DNA from: Roseburia_C sp051879315
GTDB taxonomy: Bacteria; Bacillota; Clostridia; Lachnospirales; Lachnospiraceae
Reading direction: 5' to 3'
NCBI GenBank assembly: GCA_051879315.1
Contig: JBJELW010000032.1
Coordinates: 1-30,998, forward strand
Length of the DNA: 30,998 bases
Shown here: one piece after another, positions 24,338 through 30,998 of the stretch
Layout of the letters: the number at the start of each line of letters is the position of its first letter
Position numbering within the stretch: the stretch's first letter is position 1
The notes under the pieces: model-generated
The model's input: the letters and a program-made list of their open reading frames with translations, nothing else
What the model was told of the DNA's origin: nothing
The model's database searches: none
Made by a program: the position numbers and the translations under genes

Positions 24338-25251
24338 CACTTACACAGCTTGCTTATGTAGTAAAAATTGCAGAAACCAAATCCATGAATAAGGCAGCCG
24401 CTGAGCTTTTTGTGTCTCAGCCTGCCTTATCTGCGGCTATTCGGGAATTGGAGGAAGAACTTCACACGGAGCTTTTCATCCGGTCCAACCGGGGAATCGT
24501 CATTACCACAGAAGGTGAGGAGTTTTTAAGCTACGCCCGACAGATGGTGGAACTGAACCATCTCATTGGGGAGCGTTTCATCGAGCAAAAACAGTCTAAA
24601 AAGAAGTTTAGCGTGTCCATGCAGCATTATTCCTTTGCGGTAGAGGCATTTATTGAGCTTGGGAAACGGTTTTCTATGAGCGAATTTGAGTTGGCTGTCC
24701 ATGAGACGAAAACCCATGAGGTCATTGAGAACGTGCGGGATCACCGCAGTGAACTGGGCGTGCTTTATGTGAATGATTTCAATGAAAAGGCTATGCAGAA
24801 AATCTTTGCGGAAAATAATCTTTCCTTCCATCCCCTGTTCACCTGTGGGATTTCCGTGTATCTTTCAAAGAATCATCCGCTGGCACACCGGGAACAGATT
24901 TCCTTTGAGGAATTGGCGGACTATCCCTGTCTGTCCTTTGAACAGGGAGAGAAAAACTCCTTTTACTTTGCAGAGGAAGTGTTAAGCACCCTGGATTACA
25001 AGCAGATTATCAAAGCAGATGACCGGGCCACCATGCTGAATCTTATGGTGGGCATGAATGGATTTACGTTGTGTTCCGGCATTATCTGTCAGGATCTGAA
25101 TGGAGGAAGATATGTGTCGGTTCCACTGGCTACGGAGGATACCATGACCATCGGATATATCAAGAGAAAACATATGCCCCTCAGCAAGATGGGACAGGAA
25201 TATATCAATATCCTGACGAAGTATGGGAACCAGACGGTTTCTGAATCATAA
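24334..25251 (+). CDS. LysR-family transcriptional regulator
   Basis: 305 residues, the usual LysR length. The winged helix-turn-helix is at about 1-60: TLTQLAYVVKIAETKSMNKAAAELFVSQPALSAAIRELE, followed by a linker helix and a periplasmic-binding-like effector domain (about 90-295). The start is GTG, overlapping the TSCPD stop, which explains why translation should depend on the upstream gene. The megL-like gene begins 134 bases downstream in the same direction and is the most plausible target. Effectors of LysR proteins next to sulfur genes are often O-acetylserine or related, but nothing in the sequence fixes this. Confidence 0.92.
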   Translation: MTLTQLAYVVKIAETKSMNKAAAELFVSQPALSAAIRELEEELHTELFIRSNRGIVITTEGEEFLSYARQMVELNHLIGERFIEQKQSKKKFSVSMQHYSFAVEAFIELGKRFSMSEFELAVHETKTHEVIENVRDHRSELGVLYVNDFNEKAMQKIFAENNLSFHPLFTCGISVYLSKNHPLAHREQISFEELADYPCLSFEQGEKNSFYFAEEVLSTLDYKQIIKADDRATMLNLMVGMNGFTLCSGIICQDLNGGRYVSVPLATEDTMTIGYIKRKHMPLSKMGQEYINILTKYGNQTVSES

Positions 25252-25294
25252 ATGCAAAAGAATATCATGCTGACTGGTAATAAATTTTTCTGAT

Positions 25295-25346
25295 AACCGG
25301 TTCAAAGAACTCTGTCATACCACTACACCGGGAAAACGTCTATAAT
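25295..25346 (+). promoter_or_regulatory. Activator-type promoter region of the megL-like gene
   Basis: TATAAT (25341-25346) has no good -35 at the right spacing. An 8-bp palindrome AACCGGTT (25295-25302) lies about 40 bases upstream of the -10. This layout fits a promoter that needs an activator such as LysR. No SAM or T-box riboswitch fits in the short leader (25347-25391). Confidence 0.45.
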
Positions 25347-25391
25347 AGTCCTAGAGATTATAAACAGTTATCCGGTGAAAGGAGTATGAAA

Positions 25392-26540
25392 ATGGATTCT
25401 GGATTTGCAACAAAATGTATATACGGGAATGGAGAAAAGTTTGAACAGGATGGGACAGGAGCAATCAGCTTCCCTATTTATCAGTCTGCAACCTACGCAC
25501 ACCCGGCAGTAGGGCAGAGCACCGGCTTTGATTACAGCCGTCTGCAGAATCCCACCAGACAGCGGGTGGAGCAGGTGGTGGCAGCATTGGAAAATGGAGT
25601 GGATGCACTGGCTTTTTCTTCCGGAATGGCAGCTATCACCATGCTGATGGAGCTGTTTCAGCCGGGAGATCATCTGATTACGGACGCAGATTTGTATGGT
25701 GGCAGTATCCGCCTTTTCGATCATGTGAATGAAAAGAACGGAATCGAGTTTTCCCATATTGACTGTTCCACGGAGGACATTGAGTCTTACATCCGGGAGA
25801 ATACGAAAGCTATTTTCATTGAGACACCTACCAATCCCATGATGAACGTGGTGGATATCCGCAAAACTGCAGCTATAGCGAAAAAGCATGGATTGTTACT
25901 GATCGTGGACAACACATTTTTGTCCCCTTATTTTCAAAGACCATTGGAACTGGGCGCAGATATTGTGGTTCACAGCGGTACAAAATTTTTAGGTGGCCAC
26001 AATGATACATTGGCCGGTTTTCTGGTGACCAATTCACAGGAAATCTCCGACGAGCTACGTTATCTGATCAAAACAGTGGGATCCGGTCTGGCACCCTTTG
26101 ACAGCTGGCTGATCTTAAGAGGTATAAAAACGCTTCCTCTCCGTATGGAAAAGGCTCAGCAGAATGCACAGGCCATTGCAGAGTTTTTGCTGAAAGAACC
26201 CAGGGTAAAAAAGGTTTATTATCCGGGAATTCCTGGCAGCAAAGGGTACGAGGTCTGCAAGTCCCAGGCCAGCGGTTTCGGCAGTATGCTCACATTTGAG
26301 GTGGAGAGTAAGGAACTGGCATTACATATTTTAAAATCCACCCGGCTGATTCCCTTCGCGGAAAGTCTTGGTGGTACAGAGACACTTTTGACTTATCCCA
26401 CCACACAGACGCATGCAGATGTGCCGGAGGAAGTGCGGTTGAAAAACGGTATTACCGACCGGGTACTGCGTTTGTCAGCGGGAATTGAGAGCACGGAAGA
26501 TCTTATTGCAGATTTGAAACAGGCCATTGATTCGTTTTAA
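25392..26540 (+). CDS. Trans-sulfuration PLP enzyme (cystathionine/methionine gamma-lyase type)
   Basis: 382 residues of the Cys/Met metabolism fold type I family. PLP lysine is K198 in HSGTKFLGGHNDTLAG; DYSRLQNPTRQRVEQ, DADLYGGSIRLFDHV and ETLLTYPTTQTHADVP are further family blocks. The family covers cystathionine gamma-synthase, gamma- and beta-lyases, methionine gamma-lyase and sulfhydrylases, and these cannot be separated by eye. I choose ATG 25392 over 25386 because GGAG (25381-25384) is 7 bases from 25392 but only 1 base from 25386. A consensus TATAAT is at 25341-25346 with a poor -35, suggesting activator control, possibly by the LysR protein upstream. Confidence 0.88.
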   Translation: MDSGFATKCIYGNGEKFEQDGTGAISFPIYQSATYAHPAVGQSTGFDYSRLQNPTRQRVEQVVAALENGVDALAFSSGMAAITMLMELFQPGDHLITDADLYGGSIRLFDHVNEKNGIEFSHIDCSTEDIESYIRENTKAIFIETPTNPMMNVVDIRKTAAIAKKHGLLLIVDNTFLSPYFQRPLELGADIVVHSGTKFLGGHNDTLAGFLVTNSQEISDELRYLIKTVGSGLAPFDSWLILRGIKTLPLRMEKAQQNAQAIAEFLLKEPRVKKVYYPGIPGSKGYEVCKSQASGFGSMLTFEVESKELALHILKSTRLIPFAESLGGTETLLTYPTTQTHADVPEEVRLKNGITDRVLRLSAGIESTEDLIADLKQAIDSF

Positions 26541-26592
26541 GAGAATTTGGTTCTCTCATTCCACAGGGTGTGAATAGTCACTGGAGGATATT

Positions 26593-27789
26593 ATGGCAGA
26601 AAAGAAGTATGATTTTGACCGGGTGATCGACCGGAAAAACACAGATTGTTTGAAATATGATTTTGCTGTGCGCAGGGGCAGACCGGAAAATATTTTGCCA
26701 CTATGGGTGGCAGACATGGATTTTCCCACGGCGCCGGAGATTTTAGAGGCTATACACAGGCGGGTGGATCATGGAATTTTCGGTTATACGGAGAGTCGCG
26801 ATTCCTATTTTGAGGCGGTGGCTCAGTGGATGCAGCAGAGGCATCTGTGGCAGGTGCAGCGCAGCTGGCTGGTGAAGACGCCCGGGGTGGTATTTGCTCT
26901 GGCTATGGCGGTGAAAGCATACTCCAAAGAAGGAGATGCGGTCATGATTCAGCAGCCGGTGTATTATCCTTTTACGGAAGTGATTGAGGATAACAACAGA
27001 CAGGTGATCAGCAATGATCTGATTCAGCGGGAGGACGGAAGCTACGGAATAGATTTTGAGGATTTTGAGAGAAAAATCGTGGAACATAACATTCCATTGT
27101 TTTTGCTTTGCAACCCGCACAATCCGGTGGGGAGAGTCTGGACCAGGGAAGAACTGCTCCGGATCGGTGAAATCTGTCTGAAACATCATGTGATTGTGGT
27201 CAGCGACGAAATCCATGAGGATTTTGTGTTCGGGGACAGGAAACATGAGGTTTTTGCAAACTTGAATGAATCCTTTGCGGACATTACGGTGACCTGCACT
27301 TCCCCGGCAAAGACCTTTAATCTGGCGGGACTGCAGATTTCCAATATATTTATCTCGAATCGTGCACTGAAGGGAGCCTTCAGAAAGCAGGTAGATGCAG
27401 CAGGTTACAGTCAGCTGAACACCATGGGACTCACCGCCTGTGAGGCGGCCTATCGTTACGGTGGGGATTGGTATGAAGAACTGATGGAGTATCTGGCAGA
27501 CAATATTCGCTTTATGAAGGAGTATCTGGAGGCGGAACTGCCTCAGCTTAAGATGGTATCTCCAGAGGGGACCTATCTGGTGTGGGTGGATTTCCGCGGA
27601 CTGGGACTTACTGAGCCGCAGCTGGAGGATCTGATTGTGAACAAGGCCAATCTGTGGCTGGACAGTGGAGCTATTTTCGGAAAAGTGGGCGAAGGTTTTG
27701 AACGGTTTAATGTGGCATGCCCGAGAAGTACGCTGCAGCAGGCACTGGAACAGCTGAAGGCGGCAGTGAAGGAGCAGTTTGATAAATAG
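26593..27789 (+). CDS. MalY/PatB-type aminotransferase, cystathionine beta-lyase
   Basis: 398 residues of the class I/II MalY-PatB subgroup, which cleave the C-S bond of cystathionine or cysteine conjugates to thiol, pyruvate and ammonia. Hallmarks: DRKNTDCLKYD at the start, LPLWVADMDFPTAPEI (about 35-50), PHNPVGRVWT, VVSDEIHEDFVF, PLP lysine K240 in SPAKTFNLAGLQ, and YLVWVDFRGLGL near the C-terminus. GGAGG precedes the ATG by about 6 bases. It follows the megL-like gene after 52 bases, which contain a small AGAGAA/TTCTCT hairpin. A terminator follows it. Confidence 0.9.
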   Translation: MAEKKYDFDRVIDRKNTDCLKYDFAVRRGRPENILPLWVADMDFPTAPEILEAIHRRVDHGIFGYTESRDSYFEAVAQWMQQRHLWQVQRSWLVKTPGVVFALAMAVKAYSKEGDAVMIQQPVYYPFTEVIEDNNRQVISNDLIQREDGSYGIDFEDFERKIVEHNIPLFLLCNPHNPVGRVWTREELLRIGEICLKHHVIVVSDEIHEDFVFGDRKHEVFANLNESFADITVTCTSPAKTFNLAGLQISNIFISNRALKGAFRKQVDAAGYSQLNTMGLTACEAAYRYGGDWYEELMEYLADNIRFMKEYLEAELPQLKMVSPEGTYLVWVDFRGLGLTEPQLEDLIVNKANLWLDSGAIFGKVGEGFERFNVACPRSTLQQALEQLKAAVKEQFDK

Positions 27790-27799
27790 TTAACAAAAG

Positions 27800-27837
27800 G
27801 CAACTCGCGCATACGCAGTGAGTTGCTTTTTTTATAT
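27800..27837 (+). terminator. Terminator after the MalY-like gene
   Basis: Stem GCAACTC/GAGTTGC with an inner GCG/CGC pair and a run of eight T residues. The 3' arm overlaps the -35 box of the ldhA promoter. Confidence 0.9.
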
Positions 27838-27851
27838 GAATTTATTATAAT
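27823..27851 (+). promoter_or_regulatory. Sigma-A promoter for ldhA
   Basis: TTGCTT (27823-27828), 17-base spacer, TATAAT (27846-27851). The -35 box is made from the descending arm and first T residues of the preceding terminator. Confidence 0.7.
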
Positions 27852-27901
27852 GGTGGCAATTTAAGGGAATGGTAAGGTTCTTCAAAAAGGAGAGATGCAG
27901 A

Positions 27902-28921
27902 ATGAAAATTTTATTTTATGACACGAAAAATTATGACAAAGACTCGTTCGAGACAATTTTGCCCAAATTTGCACATAGTATTCATGAATCCGGACAGGAA
28001 CCGGACATTGCCATCGAGTATATCAAGTCTGATCTGGATTCCCGTACGGCGAAACTGGCAGAGGGATTCGATGCGGTCTGTGCCTTTGTAAGCTCCGATG
28101 TGGGTGACAAGACGCTGACTATTTTGAAGGAAAAAGGTGTGGGTCTGGTGCTGATGCGTTGCGCCGGATTTAACAATGTGGACATGAACAAGGCGAGAGA
28201 GTTGGGAATCCGGGTGATGCGTGTGCCGGGATATTCTCCGGAGGCTGTGGCTGAGCATGCCATGGCACTGGCACTGGCCAGCAACCGCCGCCTCTACAAA
28301 GCATATAACAAAGTGCGGGAGAATGATTTCAGCCTGGGCGGACTTATGGGATTTAACCTGTATGGGAAAACAGCAGGTATCATTGGAACCGGTAAAATCG
28401 GAGCGGCAATGTGCCGTATCTGCCAGGGCTTTGGTATGAAGGTCATTGCTTACGATGTTTATCAGAATGAGAGTCTGAAGGATTTTGTGACCTACGTTTC
28501 CCTGGATGAGCTTCTGGCGCAGAGCGACCTGATTTCACTGCATTGTCCGTTGATGGACTCCACTTACCATCTGGTGAATATTGATACCATCAAGAAAATG
28601 AAGGACGGTGTGATTCTGGTAAATACCTCCCGTGGGGCGCTGGTGAAAACGGAGGATTTGATCATGGGAATCCGTATGCACAAGTTTGCCGGCGTGGCAT
28701 TGGATGTATATGAAGAGGAAACCAAGAATGTATTTGAAAATCGCTCGGATGAGATTTTAGAGCACTCTACTACGGCACGGCTTTTGTCCTTCCCCAATGT
28801 GATGATCACTTCACATCAGGGATTTTTTACAAAGGAGGCGCTGGAAGCCATTGCAGAAACCACGTTGCAGAACGCTTGCGATTATGTGGAAGGAAAAGAG
28901 AGCCCAAATGATGTGAAATAA
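27902..28921 (+). CDS. ldhA: D-lactate dehydrogenase, LdhA-type 2-hydroxyacid dehydrogenase
   Basis: Reduces pyruvate to D-lactate with NADH, a fermentation step in the cytoplasm. 339 residues; start at 27902 (MKILFYDTK) chosen because AAGGAGAG lies about 8-10 bases upstream. Sequence blocks closely follow E. coli LdhA: MRCAGFNNVD, YSPEAVAEHAMAL, the NAD loop YGKTAGIIGTGKIG, catalytic R244 (NTSRGALV), E271 (DVYEEE) and H305 (SHQGF), and the tail ESPND. It has its own promoter and is followed by fabF after 35 bases. Confidence 0.9.
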   Translation: MKILFYDTKNYDKDSFETILPKFAHSIHESGQEPDIAIEYIKSDLDSRTAKLAEGFDAVCAFVSSDVGDKTLTILKEKGVGLVLMRCAGFNNVDMNKARELGIRVMRVPGYSPEAVAEHAMALALASNRRLYKAYNKVRENDFSLGGLMGFNLYGKTAGIIGTGKIGAAMCRICQGFGMKVIAYDVYQNESLKDFVTYVSLDELLAQSDLISLHCPLMDSTYHLVNIDTIKKMKDGVILVNTSRGALVKTEDLIMGIRMHKFAGVALDVYEEETKNVFENRSDEILEHSTTARLLSFPNVMITSHQGFFTKEALEAIAETTLQNACDYVEGKESPNDVK

Positions 28922-28956
28922 AAGATACATTAAATGAAGGAGAAAAGGTAAAGCGT

Positions 28957-30192
28957 ATGAAAAGAGTAGTTGTGACAGGAATGGGTGCGGTAACCCCCAT
29001 CGGAATCGGGGTAAAGGAATTTTGGAACGGGATTATGGAGAATCGTGTAGGAATCGGTCCCATCCAGAACTTTGATACCACAGAGTACAAGGCAAAACTG
29101 TCCGCAGAGGTGCGGGATTTTAATGTAAAGGATTATCTGGATTTTAAGGCGGCAAAACGGATGGACCGTTTCAGCCAGTTTGCAGTGGTGGCGGCAAAGG
29201 AAGCTATGGCAGACAGTGGACTGGATGTGAGCAAAGAGGATGTGTACCGCCTGGGTGTGGAAATTGGTTCCGGCGTGGGCAGCCTTATGGGAATTGAGCG
29301 GGAATACGATAAACTTCTGGAGAAGGGCCCTTCCCGGGTGCATCCCCTGTCAGCACCTCTGGTATTGGGAAATATGGCGGCAGCCAATGTGGCCATGACC
29401 TTCGGCTTCCGGGGAAAATGTTTAGATGTGGTTACCGCCTGTGCCACAGGAACCAATTCCATTGGCGAGGCGTTCCGAAACATTCAGCATGGAGAACTGG
29501 ATGTGATTCTGGCCGGGGGTGTTGACAGCTCCGTCAGCAGATTTGGAGTGGCAACCTTTCAGGCATTGACAGCTCTCACCACTTCGGAGGATCCGCTGTG
29601 TGCCTCCATTCCGTTTGATAAGAGAAGAAACGGATTTGTCACCGGCGAGGGTGCAGGAGTATTGGTGCTGGAGGAATTGGAGCATGCGAAAAAGCGTGGC
29701 GCAAAGATCTATGCAGAGATCGGCGGTTATGGAGCCACCTGCGATGCTCATCATGTCACCACACCGCTGGAGGACGGGTCGGCAGCTGCCCGGGCTATGA
29801 CCATGGCTATGGAGGATGCCGGTGTAACACCGGCTCAGGTGGACTACATCAATGCTCACGGAACCAGTACGGTTTACAATGACCTGTATGAGACCAGGGC
29901 CATTAAGCGTGCATTTGGTGAGGATGCCTATAAGGTGCATATCAACTCCACCAAATCCATGATTGGCCATATGTTTGCAGGCGGCGGTGCCGTGGAACTG
30001 ATCACCTGTATCGAGTCCATTTTGAACGGATACATTCATCCTACAGTTGGATTGAAGGAGGACGATCCGGAATGTGACCTGGACTACACCAAGGGAGAAG
30101 GAATCCACACGGATGTGCATATTGCCATTAGCAATTCCCTTGGATTTGGTGGACATAATGCAACGGTTCTGGTGAAGGAGTACGTGGAATAA
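28957..30192 (+). CDS. fabF: 3-oxoacyl-[acyl-carrier-protein] synthase II
   Basis: Condenses malonyl-ACP with acyl-ACP in fatty acid elongation. 411 residues, the usual KAS II length. The Cys-His-His triad is complete: C162 (VVTACATGTNS), H301 (NAHGTSTVYND) and H338 (KSMIGHMFAG). It begins at the canonical VVVTGMGAVTPIG. The gene stands alone with no acpP, fabG or fabH nearby, so it is either the housekeeping enzyme outside a fab cluster or a second copy. AAAAGG is 8 bases before the ATG. It may be cotranscribed with ldhA. Confidence 0.94.
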   Translation: MKRVVVTGMGAVTPIGIGVKEFWNGIMENRVGIGPIQNFDTTEYKAKLSAEVRDFNVKDYLDFKAAKRMDRFSQFAVVAAKEAMADSGLDVSKEDVYRLGVEIGSGVGSLMGIEREYDKLLEKGPSRVHPLSAPLVLGNMAAANVAMTFGFRGKCLDVVTACATGTNSIGEAFRNIQHGELDVILAGGVDSSVSRFGVATFQALTALTTSEDPLCASIPFDKRRNGFVTGEGAGVLVLEELEHAKKRGAKIYAEIGGYGATCDAHHVTTPLEDGSAAARAMTMAMEDAGVTPAQVDYINAHGTSTVYNDLYETRAIKRAFGEDAYKVHINSTKSMIGHMFAGGGAVELITCIESILNGYIHPTVGLKEDDPECDLDYTKGEGIHTDVHIAISNSLGFGGHNATVLVKEYVE

Positions 30193-30223
30193 TAAACAAA
30201 TCCGGTGATTACTTTTACTTATA

Positions 30224-30243
30224 ACCGGTAAGAACATACCGGT
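30224..30243. repeat. ACCGGT inverted repeat upstream of the SGNH gene
   Basis: Two copies of the palindrome ACCGGT (30224-30229 and 30238-30243) are spaced 14 bases centre to centre, with flanking bases that extend the symmetry. It sits just upstream of a possible extended -10 TGtTAGAAT (30266-30274). It could be an operator for the next gene; no T-run makes it unlikely to be a fabF terminator. Confidence 0.4.
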
Positions 30244-30308
30244 ATGAGCCAAAAACGGGAATCCGTGTTAGAATATTTTCAGATAAGAAAGACGGAGGAT
30301 CGTGTGAA

Positions 30309-30941
30309 ATGAGTGAGAAAAAGCGGATATTATGTTTTGGAGATTCCAATACCTATGGTTTGATACCGGGTACCGGAGAACGTTATGACAGCAATACACG
30401 ATGGACCGGAATCGTAGGGAACCATTTGCACGAGAAGGGCTATCAGATCATAGAAGAAGGACTTTGCGGGAGGACCACTGTTTTTGATGATCCCCTGCGC
30501 TTCGGCAGGAGAGGCAGTCAGATCCTGCCCATTCTGTTGGAAAGCCACAATCCGCTGGATCTGGTGGTGGTGATGCTGGGCACCAACGATTGCAAAACCT
30601 TTTACAATGCCACTGCAGGAAGCATTGCATCCGGTGCCAGATATCTCATACGTCAGATCCGGTCAGGCCAGCCCCGGGCGGAGATATTGCTGATTTCACC
30701 GATCCATCTGGGAGAGGATGTGTGGGACGGATTCGACCCGGAGTTCAACCGGACATCTGTGGAAGTGTCTAAGGGTCTGGCCGATGCGTATGGACAGGTG
30801 GCCCGGGAGGAGCAGGTGTTTTATCTGGCGGCTTCCGATTATGCGGCGCCTTCAGCGACAGACCGGGAACATATGGATAGTCAGGGACATGCGGCATTGG
30901 CGGAAACCATAGAAAAGAAAATATTACAGATTTTAGGGTAA
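30309..30941 (+). CDS. SGNH/GDSL hydrolase, MsAcT-like arylesterase/acyltransferase
   Basis: 210 residues with the SGNH blocks in order: block I CFGDSNTYG with nucleophile S13, the Gly block, block III VMLGTNDCKTFY with the oxyanion Asn, and block V D185-R-E-H188 followed by SQGHAALAE. The pattern ERYDSNTRWTGI, EEGLCGRTT and DDPLRF resembles the mycobacterial MsAcT esterase/acyltransferase group. No signal peptide, so it acts in the cytoplasm, perhaps as a carbohydrate or drug deacetylase. GGAGG lies about 10 bases before the ATG; it is a single gene closed by a terminator. Confidence 0.88.
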   Translation: MSEKKRILCFGDSNTYGLIPGTGERYDSNTRWTGIVGNHLHEKGYQIIEEGLCGRTTVFDDPLRFGRRGSQILPILLESHNPLDLVVVMLGTNDCKTFYNATAGSIASGARYLIRQIRSGQPRAEILLISPIHLGEDVWDGFDPEFNRTSVEVSKGLADAYGQVAREEQVFYLAASDYAAPSATDREHMDSQGHAALAETIEKKILQILG

Positions 30942-30945
30942 GGAT

Positions 30946-30986
30946 GGGGCTGTCGCACTAAGTAATTAGTGCACAGCTCCTTTTTT
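30946..30986 (+). terminator. Terminator after the SGNH gene
   Basis: GGGGCTGT pairs with ACAGCTCC (one G-U pair) and CACTAA with TTAGTG around a GTAA tetraloop, followed by six T residues. Confidence 0.95.
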
Positions 30987-30998
30987 GCAAAAAACAAC

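Noticed and set aside
25347..25391. SAM riboswitch before the megL-like gene
   Set aside because: The leader is about 40 bases, too short for any SAM riboswitch class common in Firmicutes.
29422..30252. 276-codon open frame on the minus strand
   Set aside because: It is a shadow of fabF, whose catalytic triad is intact on the plus strand.

Overview
This window looks like a piece of a chromosome from a low-to-mid GC anaerobic Firmicute, most probably a Lachnospiraceae-type gut Clostridia. The basis is strong AGGAGG-like ribosome sites, sigma-A type promoters (TTGACA/TATAAT, 17-base spacers), class II GalT, a KtrA-type potassium subunit, a TIGR03905-like TSCPD protein and a short intergenic element I associate with this family. 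I see no rRNA, tRNA, CRISPR array, insertion sequence or phage gene. All 25 protein genes read as intact.

Layout. (1) 1-6790: a cytoplasmic GH53 galactanase, a KtrB/KtrA-like potassium uptake pair, then galactokinase and class II galactose-1-phosphate uridylyltransferase. Galactan fragments can be cut inside the cell and the galactose fed into the Leloir pathway (no galE or gal mutarotase in the window). (2) 6751-8670: a large M24 aminopeptidase P on the minus strand, convergent with galT across a perfect 12-bp two-way terminator. (3) 8789-16345: a tight six-gene plus-strand run: a small (p)ppGpp synthetase overlapping a TPR/HD-GYP-like/GNAT fusion, two class I aminotransferases (AspB-like and HisC-like), a small COG2426 membrane protein and a PF09818-type ATPase. 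(4) 16384-19763: its own promoter drives a membrane-anchored EAL phosphodiesterase with a dead GGDEF domain, followed 3 bases later by a PAS-GGDEF diguanylate cyclase. (5) 19808-21561: a nitronate monooxygenase/FabK-like flavoprotein divergent from a TetR-type regulator, with a near-perfect 25-bp operator-like palindrome between them. (6) 21645-27789: a Xi-class GST-like reductase, M20 amidohydrolase, TSCPD protein, LysR regulator, and two C-S lyase-type PLP enzymes (MegL/MetC-like and MalY/PatB-like). This set could work together on sulfur conjugates. (7) 27823-30941: LdhA-type D-lactate dehydrogenase, a stand-alone FabF and an MsAcT-like SGNH esterase, closed by a strong terminator.

The most unusual items are the RelQ plus TPR/HD-GYP-like/GNAT pair, the possible thiol-conjugate degradation cluster, the ktrB-ktrA intergenic element (a recognisable RNCDDRRAAERM-encoding repeat that also carries a 29-codon ORF overlapping the ktrA start), the GC-rich structured leader of galK, the two-promoter leader of ktrB and the TetR-type palindrome. 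Functions are assigned from motifs read by eye; no database search was run.
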